A stretch of 48,421 nt of DNA, taken from contig JAMPIE010000018.1 in NCBI GenBank assembly GCA_023663135.1, positions 1 through 48,421 on the forward strand, read 5' to 3'. Origin of the DNA: Alloprevotella sp. GTDB lineage: Bacteria; Bacteroidota; Bacteroidia; Bacteroidales; Muribaculaceae. The position numbers and the translations under genes are program-made. Shown here one piece after another: positions 18,783 through 27,338 of this stretch (position 1 is the first letter of the stretch; each line of letters begins with the position of its first letter). The notes beneath the pieces are model-generated. The model saw nothing but the letters and a program-made list of their open reading frames with translations, had not been told where the DNA came from and ran no database searches.

Positions 18783-21700
18783 TTATCTAATTATCATCTT
18801 GCGGCCGTTGACGATATAGATGCCCGGGGCGGTGATGGCGTTGAGCCGACGACCCTGTAGGTCATAGATGCCCTGGGGCGCAGCGGAGCTGTTGGTGTCG
18901 CTGGCCGGGGCATTTATGCCGGTGGGGTCGTGCTCGAGCTTGGTAATGTCGGTGTGCTTGAGGTTGAAGTCTTCTATGGCCATGAGAATGTTTCCGGTCA
19001 TGTTGACAAGGATGCCTATCGACACTGTCGTGGGCTCGGGGAGGATGAAGCTGAGAGTGTTGACGCGTCCCTCGGCCGAGTCTTTGTCTTTCATGGCGGC
19101 ATAGGCTATGGCTTCGGAGGAGAGAGTCTCGGTGGAGGGTAGACCCTGGCCTTGCGCGACTACGAGATATGAATTGCCACACTGGCCTTCATACTTGGAG
19201 TCATATCGGGTGGCAAAGGTGTAGAAGCCGGCGGGGAGCTCAATGGTCTGATAGGCGGCATGGTCGGCGAGTTCGCCAAAGCCGTCCCATCCTGAGGCCA
19301 CAGTCCAGCTGATGTTCTTCTCTAAGTCTACATGCACTCCTGTCGTGGTTGATCCGTTGGTGTATGAGCCTTCGAGGGTCCAGTCTTTGATGGCATACCA
19401 GCGGTTGCGCGAGGGATTGTTGACCGGCTTGGCACTGTCGTAGGCAAAGGGCTTGGTGTAGTTCTTGAGGTAGCGTGAGGTCACGTCGTCGGTCTTGGCC
19501 TGCGTCTCGCAGAGGCTAAAGACCCCCTTTGAGGGGCTCCAGGCGTCGCCGTCGGGGCCAAAGCCTGAGCGGATGCCGGTAAGGGCTGAGGCGCTGAGGT
19601 CGTTGACATTGCCTCCGTCTTGGTTGAAATCGCAGTGGAGCAGGAGTGTGGCGGTGCGGTCGGCACTCTGGAGGGGTCGATTGGCTCTCTCTAAGAGGCG
19701 ACTGAAGTCTGTGGCATAGTCGTCGGCCCAAATGCGGAGCTCGTCGATGGAGCCGTTCATTGGGGCATTGGGGAGGCCTATGGCAAAGGTGGCAGGGGCG
19801 GGGATGGCAGCCACTCCCTCAAGGATGCCGGAGTAGAGCTGCTTACCGTCGCGATAAAAAGAGGCTTGGCCGGCAGAGAAGGTCACGGCATAGTGGTGCC
19901 ACTGCCCGGCGATGACAAAGTCGTCGTGGGTATAGGTCTCTTTGCCGCCGACGCTGAGTATCATGGCGCCATTGGCTGTCGTCTGGAGCATGAAGGAGGA
20001 GGGGTCGGAGCCTATGCCGAGGCTCATGGTCTCGAGACGCGAGGGGTTCATCCACCACTCTACGGTGAGCTTCTTCTGCGATGAGCTGAAGGGAGCTTGG
20101 GTAAACTCTACGGTGGCGTTGCCGGTGAAGGTAAGGCCGTTGCCTGAGTCGGCGTTGACTATGGTGAGTCCTCTCTGGCGTGTGGCAGTCGATGAGCCTT
20201 CGCTGTTGGCCACGGTGAGAGTCACGTCATAGACGCCCGGGGTTGTGGCAAAGTATGAGAGGCTTTGGTCGGTGGCATATTGCTTGCCGCCTGGGGAGTC
20301 GAGGGTCCAGGTCCATGTCTCGGGGTCATACTTGGAGGCGTCGGTGAGAGTCACCGCTTCTCCCTTCACCACCACTGCTTCGGCTATTTCAAAGGCAGCT
20401 TCGGGGCTCCGCTTGGTGACATTGATCTCTATCGAGCGGCTGTCTTTGCGCCCATCGGGGGCGGTGGCGGTGAGGGTCACTTTGTAGCTGCCTAAGCGCG
20501 AATAGGCGGTGGCGGCATAGGCCGAGGTGGCGTTCTGGCGGTCGGCTCCGGGCATAGCCCAGCTATATGTGTGTCCATCCTTGGGGTTGGTCACGATGAA
20601 GGTGATGCGCTGGCCGGCTACTGCCTCAGTGGCGGTGGCAGTGAAGGCAGCATCAGGAGCAGGGGAGGGGAGCACCTCTACTGTGGCCGTGGCTTCGGCC
20701 GTCGCACCATCCTTGCCTGTGGCTGTCAGGGTTATGGTCTGCTGGCCTGGGGTGACGAAGGTCACATCGGCTTTATGCGAGGCGAGGCCCTTTACTCCGG
20801 CGCCGGGGATTGCCCATGAGAGACTCTCCACTGAGCTTGAAGCCTTGGCTGAGAAGCTGACAGGAGTGCCGGCATAGATCGGGGTCGTGGGGACTACTAT
20901 CTCGGCGTTCAGAGCCTCGGCTTCGGGGGTGGAGAAGGCAAAGAGCGAGCTCTCGCGCTCGGCATATCCTGCTCCTTTGAGCCGGGCGTGATTGCCTCCC
21001 ACGCGCTCGCGCAGATATTCCTTGCCGTCGATGGTGATGACGTCGCCTTTATAATAGGCTACGAGCCCCTCGGGGAGGAAAGCGCCTGAATATTCTGAGT
21101 TGGCCGAGGCTGAGATCTCGCGTGAGCTGCGGGCCACGTTCCATATCCTTATCTCATCAAAGGAGCCGTGGAGGCCGTCGCGTCCGTCGGAGGAGAAGAC
21201 GAGGTTGCCAAATCCCCCTATGCCATGATAGGTCGAAGTGGTTTCGGCCTGCTTCTTGCCGTCGATGTAGATCGACACTTTATTGTCTTTCACTACGATG
21301 GCCACATGTGAGCTCACTCCCGGCTTAAGACATCCGGCAGGGGTCGACGTGCGGTTGCTCCCGGTGGTGTTCCACCCGGCGGTGAAGGAGCCGTTGGCAT
21401 TGGCGTGGAACATAAATCCCTTGCCCCATCCCGGCCCGGCGGTCTGGTTCCAGTTGACGAGTGTGGCGGGGTTGATGGCAAATTCTATTGTGGCCTCAGG
21501 GAGATTGTTGTCAAAAATGTTTGGCACGGTAAATCCGGCATGATCGAGCTCAATCACCTTGTTGGTCTTGGCTATGGCTATGGGTGCCATTACCTTGGTC
21601 TGGGCTGAGCGGATACCCCCTTCATAGATGGCGGCAATGGCATATAGGCCTTCGCCGCGCGAACTGATGTCGAGGGATCTCTCTGAGGGCCCCGTGGTGG

Positions 21701-23321
21701 CTATCTTTGTTCCGTCGAGGCTTATCTCATAGCCGGTTACTTTCTTCCCAGTGGAGGCCGGGGCATCCCATGTGAGGGTCATGGCCGAGGTGATGGCAGC
21801 GTTGCGAGGCGGGAAGCTTGGGCGCCCCGTCACGGTGTGGGTCACTACGGTCTGCTGTCCGCCTTCTATTATAGTGATGCCGCCTGCCCCTAAGTCAAAA
21901 GGTAGCTCTACACCCTCGGGATCCTCTTCATAGTCCATTATAGCGGCCTCGTAGATATGGCCAGAGCCTATGGCTGTTGACTTGGTGTCGATGATGAGGA
22001 AATATTTCAGTGGGGCGCTCAGATCAAACCCGTCTGTGAGGTCGGTCAGATCATATCCAAATTCCATCGGCTCGTCGTGGAGCTTGCCGTCGGCCCATCG
22101 CCCCAGCATCGGTATGGCCGGCGCGGGCACTGTGTTGCCATAGTTGCCGTCTCCGGCATAGCGGAAGTGGTGCATGGGGATGGTCTTGTCGGGCACGGTG
22201 GCGTCGGGGTTGGCGCTGACGCCTACGCTCAAGGCCATCTCAGAGCGGTGGCTATAGTCCATCTTGAGCTTGATCACGCGCAGGGGGCGATAGTTTTTGC
22301 GGACGGTATACACCTCCGGGGTCCACCAGTTGCCGGGGAAGTACCAATTCCCTTCCGAGTCTTGCTTGAAAGCCGGGCCGGCATAGGCATAGGGGCAGTA
22401 GATGAAGCCGCCGTTACACCATCCCGGGCCCCACGAGTTGACTATGATCCACGCGCCTTTCTCGTCGGCGCTCTCTTCGCCGTATATGCCGTTGCCGTTG
22501 AGGTCAAACTCGATGCGGTCGTCATAGCCCACGATCGTTACGGCGTGGTCAACGCCCGAGCCCCATCGGTTGACATATTTCATTCCGGTGACTCCTATGG
22601 CATCGTTGGAGGGCGTCGAGGCTATCGACTGCCAGTTGCCGGCCGAGGCCACTCCGAGGCCCACTATGCCGCCGGCCTTGAAGTCTGGATCGCCATTGTG
22701 GTTCCACAGGTAGTTTTTCACAGCCTCGCGTCCCTCTTCGGTGCCAAGGTTTTTGGTGAAGTTATAGGGCGGGAGCATGCGATTATGCATGGCCGACAGC
22801 CATTTGTCATAGCCGTTCATCCACCCAAAGTCGTTGTTGGTCTCCACCTGCCCGCCAAAGAGGCTGGAGTAGGTCTGACCGCCATATTCGGCAGCCGAGG
22901 GTACTCCTATATATTGGACAAATTCGTTTTTGCCCGAATTGCCGTTGGTCAAGAGCCACACAAAGTGGGTCGGATAGTTGTTTTCGTCGAGTTTGGCATC
23001 AACGTCGCGATATGATGCCAGCTCTTCGGTAAACATATATCTGATGCGCGAGGCCGATCCACACGACCCTCCATGCTGGTTAAAGACCGGCGGAAAATAT
23101 TTGGTCTTGCCGTTGTCTACATGGTCGGGCCTGCTCGAGCGAGAGGGGATGGCTGCTCCGGGCTCAACGTTTCCCACTCCGCGCCCATAGATCATCAGCG
23201 CTGGATTGGGATTGGTCTTGGTGGAATAGTCGGGATATTTGGTCAGGTCTACCTCCTGAGCTATCCCCGTCAGGGGAAGCATCAAGGCGCAAGCCGCCGC
23301 TATACACAGCTTTCTCTTCAT
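18783..23321 (-). CDS. Secreted papain-family (C1) multidomain protease with LamG, PKD and T9SS C-terminus
   Basis: A 1512-residue secreted protein. Signal peptide 1-21; then a papain-like domain (about 70-320) with Gln82, Cys87 (GGSCGSAS), His259 (GVDHAVTIVGYDD) and Asn295 (WIIVNSWGPGW). A Ca-loop-like DLNGNGIYGEE (273-283) is inserted between His and Asn. Next come a fibronectin-like domain, a LamG/concanavalin-like domain (FDEIRIWNVARSS), three PKD-like domains, a second LamG domain (IDELRIWADD) and a jelly-roll region. The end, GIYDLQGRRLNAITAPGIYI..., looks like a T9SS-type C-terminal region. The adhesive domains suggest binding to host or dietary glycans or mucus. Start 23321 is set by the signal peptide. 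Confidence 0.85.
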   Translation of the reverse strand: MKRKLCIAAACALMLPLTGIAQEVDLTKYPDYSTKTNPNPALMIYGRGVGNVEPGAAIPSRSSRPDHVDNGKTKYFPPVFNQHGGSCGSASRIRYMFTEELASYRDVDAKLDENNYPTHFVWLLTNGNSGKNEFVQYIGVPSAAEYGGQTYSSLFGGQVETNNDFGWMNGYDKWLSAMHNRMLPPYNFTKNLGTEEGREAVKNYLWNHNGDPDFKAGGIVGLGVASAGNWQSIASTPSNDAIGVTGMKYVNRWGSGVDHAVTIVGYDDRIEFDLNGNGIYGEESADEKGAWIIVNSWGPGWCNGGFIYCPYAYAGPAFKQDSEGNWYFPGNWWTPEVYTVRKNYRPLRVIKLKMDYSHRSEMALSVGVSANPDATVPDKTIPMHHFRYAGDGNYGNTVPAPAIPMLGRWADGKLHDEPMEFGYDLTDLTDGFDLSAPLKYFLIIDTKSTAIGSGHIYEAAIMDYEEDPEGVELPFDLGAGGITIIEGGQQTVVTHTVTGRPSFPPRNAAITSAMTLTWDAPASTGKKVTGYEISLDGTKIATTGPSERSLDISSRGEGLYAIAAIYEGGIRSAQTKVMAPIAIAKTNKVIELDHAGFTVPNIFDNNLPEATIEFAINPATLVNWNQTAGPGWGKGFMFHANANGSFTAGWNTTGSNRTSTPAGCLKPGVSSHVAIVVKDNKVSIYIDGKKQAETTSTYHGIGGFGNLVFSSDGRDGLHGSFDEIRIWNVARSSREISASANSEYSGAFLPEGLVAYYKGDVITIDGKEYLRERVGGNHARLKGAGYAERESSLFAFSTPEAEALNAEIVVPTTPIYAGTPVSFSAKASSSVESLSWAIPGAGVKGLASHKADVTFVTPGQQTITLTATGKDGATAEATATVEVLPSPAPDAAFTATATEAVAGQRITFIVTNPKDGHTYSWAMPGADRQNATSAYAATAYSRLGSYKVTLTATAPDGRKDSRSIEINVTKRSPEAAFEIAEAVVVKGEAVTLTDASKYDPETWTWTLDSPGGKQYATDQSLSYFATTPGVYDVTLTVANSEGSSTATRQRGLTIVNADSGNGLTFTGNATVEFTQAPFSSSQKKLTVEWWMNPSRLETMSLGIGSDPSSFMLQTTANGAMILSVGGKETYTHDDFVIAGQWHHYAVTFSAGQASFYRDGKQLYSGILEGVAAIPAPATFAIGLPNAPMNGSIDELRIWADDYATDFSRLLERANRPLQSADRTATLLLHCDFNQDGGNVNDLSASALTGIRSGFGPDGDAWSPSKGVFSLCETQAKTDDVTSRYLKNYTKPFAYDSAKPVNNPSRNRWYAIKDWTLEGSYTNGSTTTGVHVDLEKNISWTVASGWDGFGELADHAAYQTIELPAGFYTFATRYDSKYEGQCGNSYLVVAQGQGLPSTETLSSEAIAYAAMKDKDSAEGRVNTLSFILPEPTTVSIGILVNMTGNILMAIEDFNLKHTDITKLEHDPTGINAPASDTNSSAAPQGIYDLQGRRLNAITAPGIYIVNGRKMIIR

Positions 23322-23367
23322 GGTATGATAATGATAGGTCATTTGTATTCTGATTGAAATGTGACAC

Positions 23368-23375
23368 CAAAGGTA
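23368..23375 (-). promoter_or_regulatory. Candidate -7 box for the papain-family protease
   Basis: TACCTTTG on the minus strand, about 47 bp before the start 23321. Confidence 0.6.
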
Positions 23376-23450
23376 AGAAAAACTTTTCGGTTTTGCGCTA
23401 ATACTTGTTAAGGCTCCATCCTCTTGCAAGGTTTTCTCGGCAAAAATGAG

Positions 23451-23458
23451 TATCTTTG
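23451..23458 (+). promoter_or_regulatory. Candidate -7 box for the DsbD-domain gene cluster
   Basis: TATCTTTG followed by C, 18 bp before ATG 23477, implying a very short leader. A TTG lies 24 nt upstream. It is divergent from the protease promoter. Confidence 0.6.
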
Positions 23459-23476
23459 CCAAAATTTTTCATCTGT

Positions 23477-23962
23477 ATGAAAGCAATTCGCATCATATCG
23501 CTCCTGGCTCTTTTCTTCTTGGGTCTCTCGGCCAAGGCTCAGCAGCCGGCTCAAGAGCGCCCCGTCAAATGGACTATCTCTACCCGTATGTCCAATGAGT
23601 ATTCCGGCACTCTCATGATCACCGCCACTCCTCAGGAGGGTTGGCATCTCTATGGCACCGACCTCCCCGCCGGTGGCCCACAGCCCACCAAGATCGACCT
23701 CTCCGGCTCTACCGGCCTTGAGTTTAAGGGCGAGCTCAAGCCCTCCATTAAGCCTGTTACCGTGGCCGACCCCATGTTTGGCATCAACCTCAATTGGTGG
23801 GACAAGCCGGTCACTTTCTCTGTACGCTTCAACATCAAGCGCGGCAAGCAAAATCCACGCGTCAAGGCCAAGGTGACTTATATGGCCTGCGACGATAACA
23901 CATGTGCGCCACCCGTCACTGAGGCCCTCTTTAAGACCGTCCGCCGCCTTGAACATAATTGA
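23477..23962 (+). CDS. Stand-alone DsbD N-terminal-domain protein
   Basis: A 161-residue exported protein: signal peptide (MKAIRIISLLALFFLGLSAKAQ) followed by a single DsbD alpha-type domain. It keeps the domain's redox Cys pair in YMACDDNTCAPP and the GWHLYGTDLPAGGPQPT segment. The next gene has the same features (GWHLYSTSLPEGGPNPT and GCNDESCIPP) at the front of full-length DsbD, so the two arose by duplication or share a domain source. It may accept electrons from DsbD and pass them to periplasmic partners. Start 23477 puts the signal peptide first; the frame could start at a TTG at 23456, but that lies inside the -7 box. Confidence 0.85.
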   Translation: MKAIRIISLLALFFLGLSAKAQQPAQERPVKWTISTRMSNEYSGTLMITATPQEGWHLYGTDLPAGGPQPTKIDLSGSTGLEFKGELKPSIKPVTVADPMFGINLNWWDKPVTFSVRFNIKRGKQNPRVKAKVTYMACDDNTCAPPVTEALFKTVRRLEHN

Positions 23963-24008
23963 GCCTCACATCTGTCAAAAAATCACGTCCTTCCCCCCAA
24001 TCATAAGC

Positions 24009-25976
24009 ATGAAGCTCCGCCTGCTATCGTTTCTTTCCATCATCTGCCTGGCCCTTGCCGCCAAGGCCCAAATACTCGACCCTGTTACCTGGACTTCCAA
24101 GGTGGAGATGACCTCCCCCACCGAGGGTGTCATCTCCTACTCGGCCACTATAGAGCCCGGTTGGCATCTCTATTCCACCAGTCTCCCCGAGGGGGGGCCA
24201 AATCCCACATCCATCACCTATGACGTGCTTGAAGGCGTGGAGCTCATCGGCGAGCTTTCCTCCTCCGAGCCCCCGATAGAGAAGGTCGATATGGTGTTTC
24301 ACCTCAAGCTCGGTTGGTGGACCGACGACGTGACCCTCTCTCAGCCCTTCCGCATTACTGCCGACAGCTATCGCATCGAGGGGAGCATCCTCTTCCAAGG
24401 ATGTAACGACGAGAGCTGCATCCCCCCCTCACGCGAGCCCTTCTCTTTCTCGGGCGGCGCGTCGGCTCCGGCTCCCTCCGGCGAGTCTCCTGCCCCAGAG
24501 GCTCAGAATCAGGGTAATGCCGAGCCCACTGATCTCTGGACGCCCGTCGACTTCTCGGCTTTCTCGGCCTCTGATGCTGCCGGAGCTGCCGACCTCAGCA
24601 ATGGTGCTCCCTGGTGGTATATCTTTCTTTGGGGATTTGTCGGTGGTCTCGTGGCTCTGCTCACCCCCTGCGTGTGGCCCATGATTCCCCTCACTGTCAG
24701 CTTCTTTCTCAAAAAGGGCGGAAAGGAGCGAGGCAAGGCCATTCGCGATGCCCTCACCTATGGTGTTGCCATCATCGTGATCTACCTTGTCCTCGGCCTG
24801 GCCATTACCCTCATTTTCGGTGCCTCCAAGCTCAATGACCTCGCCACCAACGCTGTCTTCAATCTCGCATTCTTCCTGCTTCTCGTGGTGTTTGCCATCA
24901 GCTTCTTCGGTGCCTTTGATATCAAGCTCCCCTCCAAGTGGAGCAACAGCGTTGACTCCAAGGCCGAGACCACTACCGGGCTCCTCTCCATCTTCTTCAT
25001 GGCCTTCACCCTGGCTCTTGTCTCGTTCTCATGCACAGGCCCCATCATTGGTACTCTCCTCGTCGAGGCTGCCAGCGACGGCAACATCGCCGGCCCGGCC
25101 ATTGGCATGGGCGCTTTTGCCCTGGCCCTGGCCATCCCTTTCACTCTCTTTGCCGTCTTCCCCTCCTGGCTTCAGGGTATGCCCCGCTCCGGCGGTTGGC
25201 TCAACTCTGTCAAGGTGATCCTCGGCTTCCTCGAGCTTGCCCTCTCACTTAAGTTCCTCTCCGTGGCTGACTTGGCTTATGGGTGGGGCATCCTCGACCG
25301 CGAGGTCTTTGTCTCGCTCTGGGTGGTTATCTTCACTCTCTTAGGCCTCTACCTCTTAGGCAAGATTCGTTTCAGCCACGACTCTCCCCAAGAGCATGTG
25401 GGCATCATGAAATTTTTCATGGCCCTCATCTCGCTCGCCTTTGCCGTCTATCTCCTCCCCGGCCTCTGGGGTGCTCCCCTCAAGAGCGTCAGCGCCTTCG
25501 TCCCCCCGCTTTACACTCAAGATTTCAACCTCTATGCCGGCGGCCAGTTCCGCGAATATGACGACTATGACGAGGGCATGGCCTTTGCCGCTGAGAGCGG
25601 TCGCCCCGTCCTCATCGACTTCTCAGGCTATGGCTGCGTCAACTGTCGCAAGATGGAGGGGGCCGTATTTGACACTGAGGAGATCTCCTCTATCATCCGC
25701 GACAACTTTGTGCTAATCAAGCTCATGGTCGACGACAAGACGGCCCTTTCCGAGCCCATCACCGTCGAGGACGGCGGCAAGTCTATCCGCCTATCCACCG
25801 TTGGCGAGAAGTGGAGCTTTCTCCAGCGTCATAAGTTTGCTGCCAACTCTCAGCCATATTATGTGATGGTCAATGGCAACGGTCAGCCTCTCGCCTCTCC
25901 GTATTATTACGACGAGAGCGTTGAAAAATTTGCCGAATGGCTCGATTCCGGCATCAAGAAATTTGCTGCACAATGA
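24009..25976 (+). CDS. dsbD: Thiol:disulfide interchange protein DsbD
   Basis: A 655-residue inner-membrane electron carrier that moves reducing power from cytoplasmic thioredoxin to the periplasm. Signal peptide 1-20; N-terminal alpha domain (about 25-145) with Cys132/Cys137 (GCNDESC); central domain with about eight membrane segments from residue ~200 to ~470, with its Cys in LLTPCVWPMIP and SFSCTGPIIG; C-terminal thioredoxin-like domain with CVNC (FSGYGCVNCRKMEG). All three redox pairs are present, so it should be functional. Start 24009 gives the signal peptide; it lies 46 bp after the previous gene. mazG begins at an ATGA overlap with its stop. Confidence 0.93.
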   Translation: MKLRLLSFLSIICLALAAKAQILDPVTWTSKVEMTSPTEGVISYSATIEPGWHLYSTSLPEGGPNPTSITYDVLEGVELIGELSSSEPPIEKVDMVFHLKLGWWTDDVTLSQPFRITADSYRIEGSILFQGCNDESCIPPSREPFSFSGGASAPAPSGESPAPEAQNQGNAEPTDLWTPVDFSAFSASDAAGAADLSNGAPWWYIFLWGFVGGLVALLTPCVWPMIPLTVSFFLKKGGKERGKAIRDALTYGVAIIVIYLVLGLAITLIFGASKLNDLATNAVFNLAFFLLLVVFAISFFGAFDIKLPSKWSNSVDSKAETTTGLLSIFFMAFTLALVSFSCTGPIIGTLLVEAASDGNIAGPAIGMGAFALALAIPFTLFAVFPSWLQGMPRSGGWLNSVKVILGFLELALSLKFLSVADLAYGWGILDREVFVSLWVVIFTLLGLYLLGKIRFSHDSPQEHVGIMKFFMALISLAFAVYLLPGLWGAPLKSVSAFVPPLYTQDFNLYAGGQFREYDDYDEGMAFAAESGRPVLIDFSGYGCVNCRKMEGAVFDTEEISSIIRDNFVLIKLMVDDKTALSEPITVEDGGKSIRLSTVGEKWSFLQRHKFAANSQPYYVMVNGNGQPLASPYYYDESVEKFAEWLDSGIKKFAAQ

Positions 25977-26791
25977 AGACCCGACAAGAAAAGATTGAGG
26001 CCCTCGGGCGTGTCATCGACACTCTCGACCGTCTTCGCGTAGAATGTCCATGGGATCGCAAGCAGACCAACGAGTCACTTCGCCCCAACACCATCGAGGA
26101 GGTCTATGAGCTGGCCGATGCCCTCATAGCCTCCGACAATGCCAACATTGCCAAGGAGCTCGGCGACGTCTTGCTCCATGTCCTCTTCTATGCCAAGATA
26201 GGGGAAGAGAAGGAGGCTTTTGACATCGCCGACGTGGCCGACCGCCTCAACGAGAAGCTCATCTACCGTCATCCCCACATCTTCGGCGACGCTACCGCCG
26301 AGACTGCTTCTCAGGTCTCCAACAACTGGGAGAAGCTTAAGCTCAAGGAAAAGGGAGGAAACAAGACCGTCCTCTCCGGCGTCCCCTCAGGCCTCCCAGC
26401 CCTCATCAAGGCATATCGTATCCAGGAGAAAGCCGCCAACGTGGGCTTTGACTGGGACAACGCCGACCAGGTCTGGGACAAAGTCAAGGAGGAAACGGGC
26501 GAGTTTGAGGCTGAGGCAAAGGCCGCTGCCCACGACGGGAAAGGGAAGCTCATGCCCGACGACCTTAGCCGCATGGAAGAGGAAATGGGCGATCTCCTGT
26601 TTTCGCTCGTCAATGCCTCGCGCCTCTACGGCATCCACCCCGACACTGCCCTTGACCGCACCTGCCGCAAGTTTATCCGACGTTTCACTTTTATCGAGGA
26701 GCAGGCCAAGGCCCAAGGCCGCAACATCACCGACCTCTCTCTCTCCGAGATGGACTCCCTTTGGAACAAAGCCAAGAACAGTCTGTCATGA
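25973..26791 (+). CDS. mazG: Nucleoside triphosphate pyrophosphohydrolase MazG
   Basis: MazG hydrolyses NTPs and dNTPs to monophosphates and pyrophosphate, which clears aberrant nucleotides. This 272-residue protein carries two MazG-type helical units. The first has EEVYE (43-47) and ELGDVLLH, the metal-binding EExxE and ExxD pattern; the second has EETGEFEAE and EEEMGDLLFSLVN. CPWDRKQT near residue 26 is a family hallmark. The start codon overlaps the dsbD stop (ATGA), indicating translational coupling. Confidence 0.95.
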   Translation: MKTRQEKIEALGRVIDTLDRLRVECPWDRKQTNESLRPNTIEEVYELADALIASDNANIAKELGDVLLHVLFYAKIGEEKEAFDIADVADRLNEKLIYRHPHIFGDATAETASQVSNNWEKLKLKEKGGNKTVLSGVPSGLPALIKAYRIQEKAANVGFDWDNADQVWDKVKEETGEFEAEAKAAAHDGKGKLMPDDLSRMEEEMGDLLFSLVNASRLYGIHPDTALDRTCRKFIRRFTFIEEQAKAQGRNITDLSLSEMDSLWNKAKNSLS

Positions 26792-26835
26792 CCGAGTGTT
26801 AATAGCAAAAACAGACGACTTTTACCTTCCAGGCA

Positions 26836-27330
26836 ATGAAAACATCCCTTTACGCCCTCCTCGCGTTCTTACTCTTTGCCTCATCGGCGCTGACAGTCGG
26901 AGCCGAGATTATCCGAGGCTATAACACTTCATCAAGTTCCAAGCTAATGCCCGTAACGCTTCAGATTGACTCCATCGATTTCCGTTCCGACCTGGCGCGC
27001 GTCTACGGACATATCTACGGGACTCCCCACACATCATTCCGCATAGATTCTTTCTTTATTAAGCCCGATGTCTATTCAGTAGCTCCCGGGACAAGCCTCA
27101 AAGAACATGAAGCCACGGATATCGACGGTTTCGAGTTTACTCGTCGTTTCCAGTTTGAAGACAACGGCGATATCCCCATTGAAATAGATTTCCCTCCGTT
27201 GATAAAATCCGATGTTTATTTTCTAAGGATAGTTCACCCCAACGGCTTCTATGGCGCTACCGTCCGCAAGACCAATCCACAATCCCCCATGCCTCGTAGA
27301 GCCAATAACGGGAACACGCATTATAAATAA
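26836..27330 (+). CDS. Small secreted protein of unknown function
   Basis: A 164-residue protein with a signal peptide (MKTSLYALLAFLLFASSALTVGAE). The mature part looks beta-rich, with alternating acidic and aromatic residues (ITLQIDSIDF-like pattern, RIDSFFIKPDVYS, IPIEIDFPPLI), and ends in a short basic tail. I recognise no family. It lies 44 bp after mazG and 8 bp before topB, so it is probably co-transcribed. No lipobox Cys is present, which suggests a periplasmic or exported product. Confidence 0.7.
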   Translation: MKTSLYALLAFLLFASSALTVGAEIIRGYNTSSSSKLMPVTLQIDSIDFRSDLARVYGHIYGTPHTSFRIDSFFIKPDVYSVAPGTSLKEHEATDIDGFEFTRRFQFEDNGDIPIEIDFPPLIKSDVYFLRIVHPNGFYGATVRKTNPQSPMPRRANNGNTHYK

Positions 27331-27338
27331 GATATATA

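Noticed and set aside
22077..23015. 312-codon plus-strand frame within the protease gene
   Set aside because: Antisense to the papain-like domain with intact catalytic residues.
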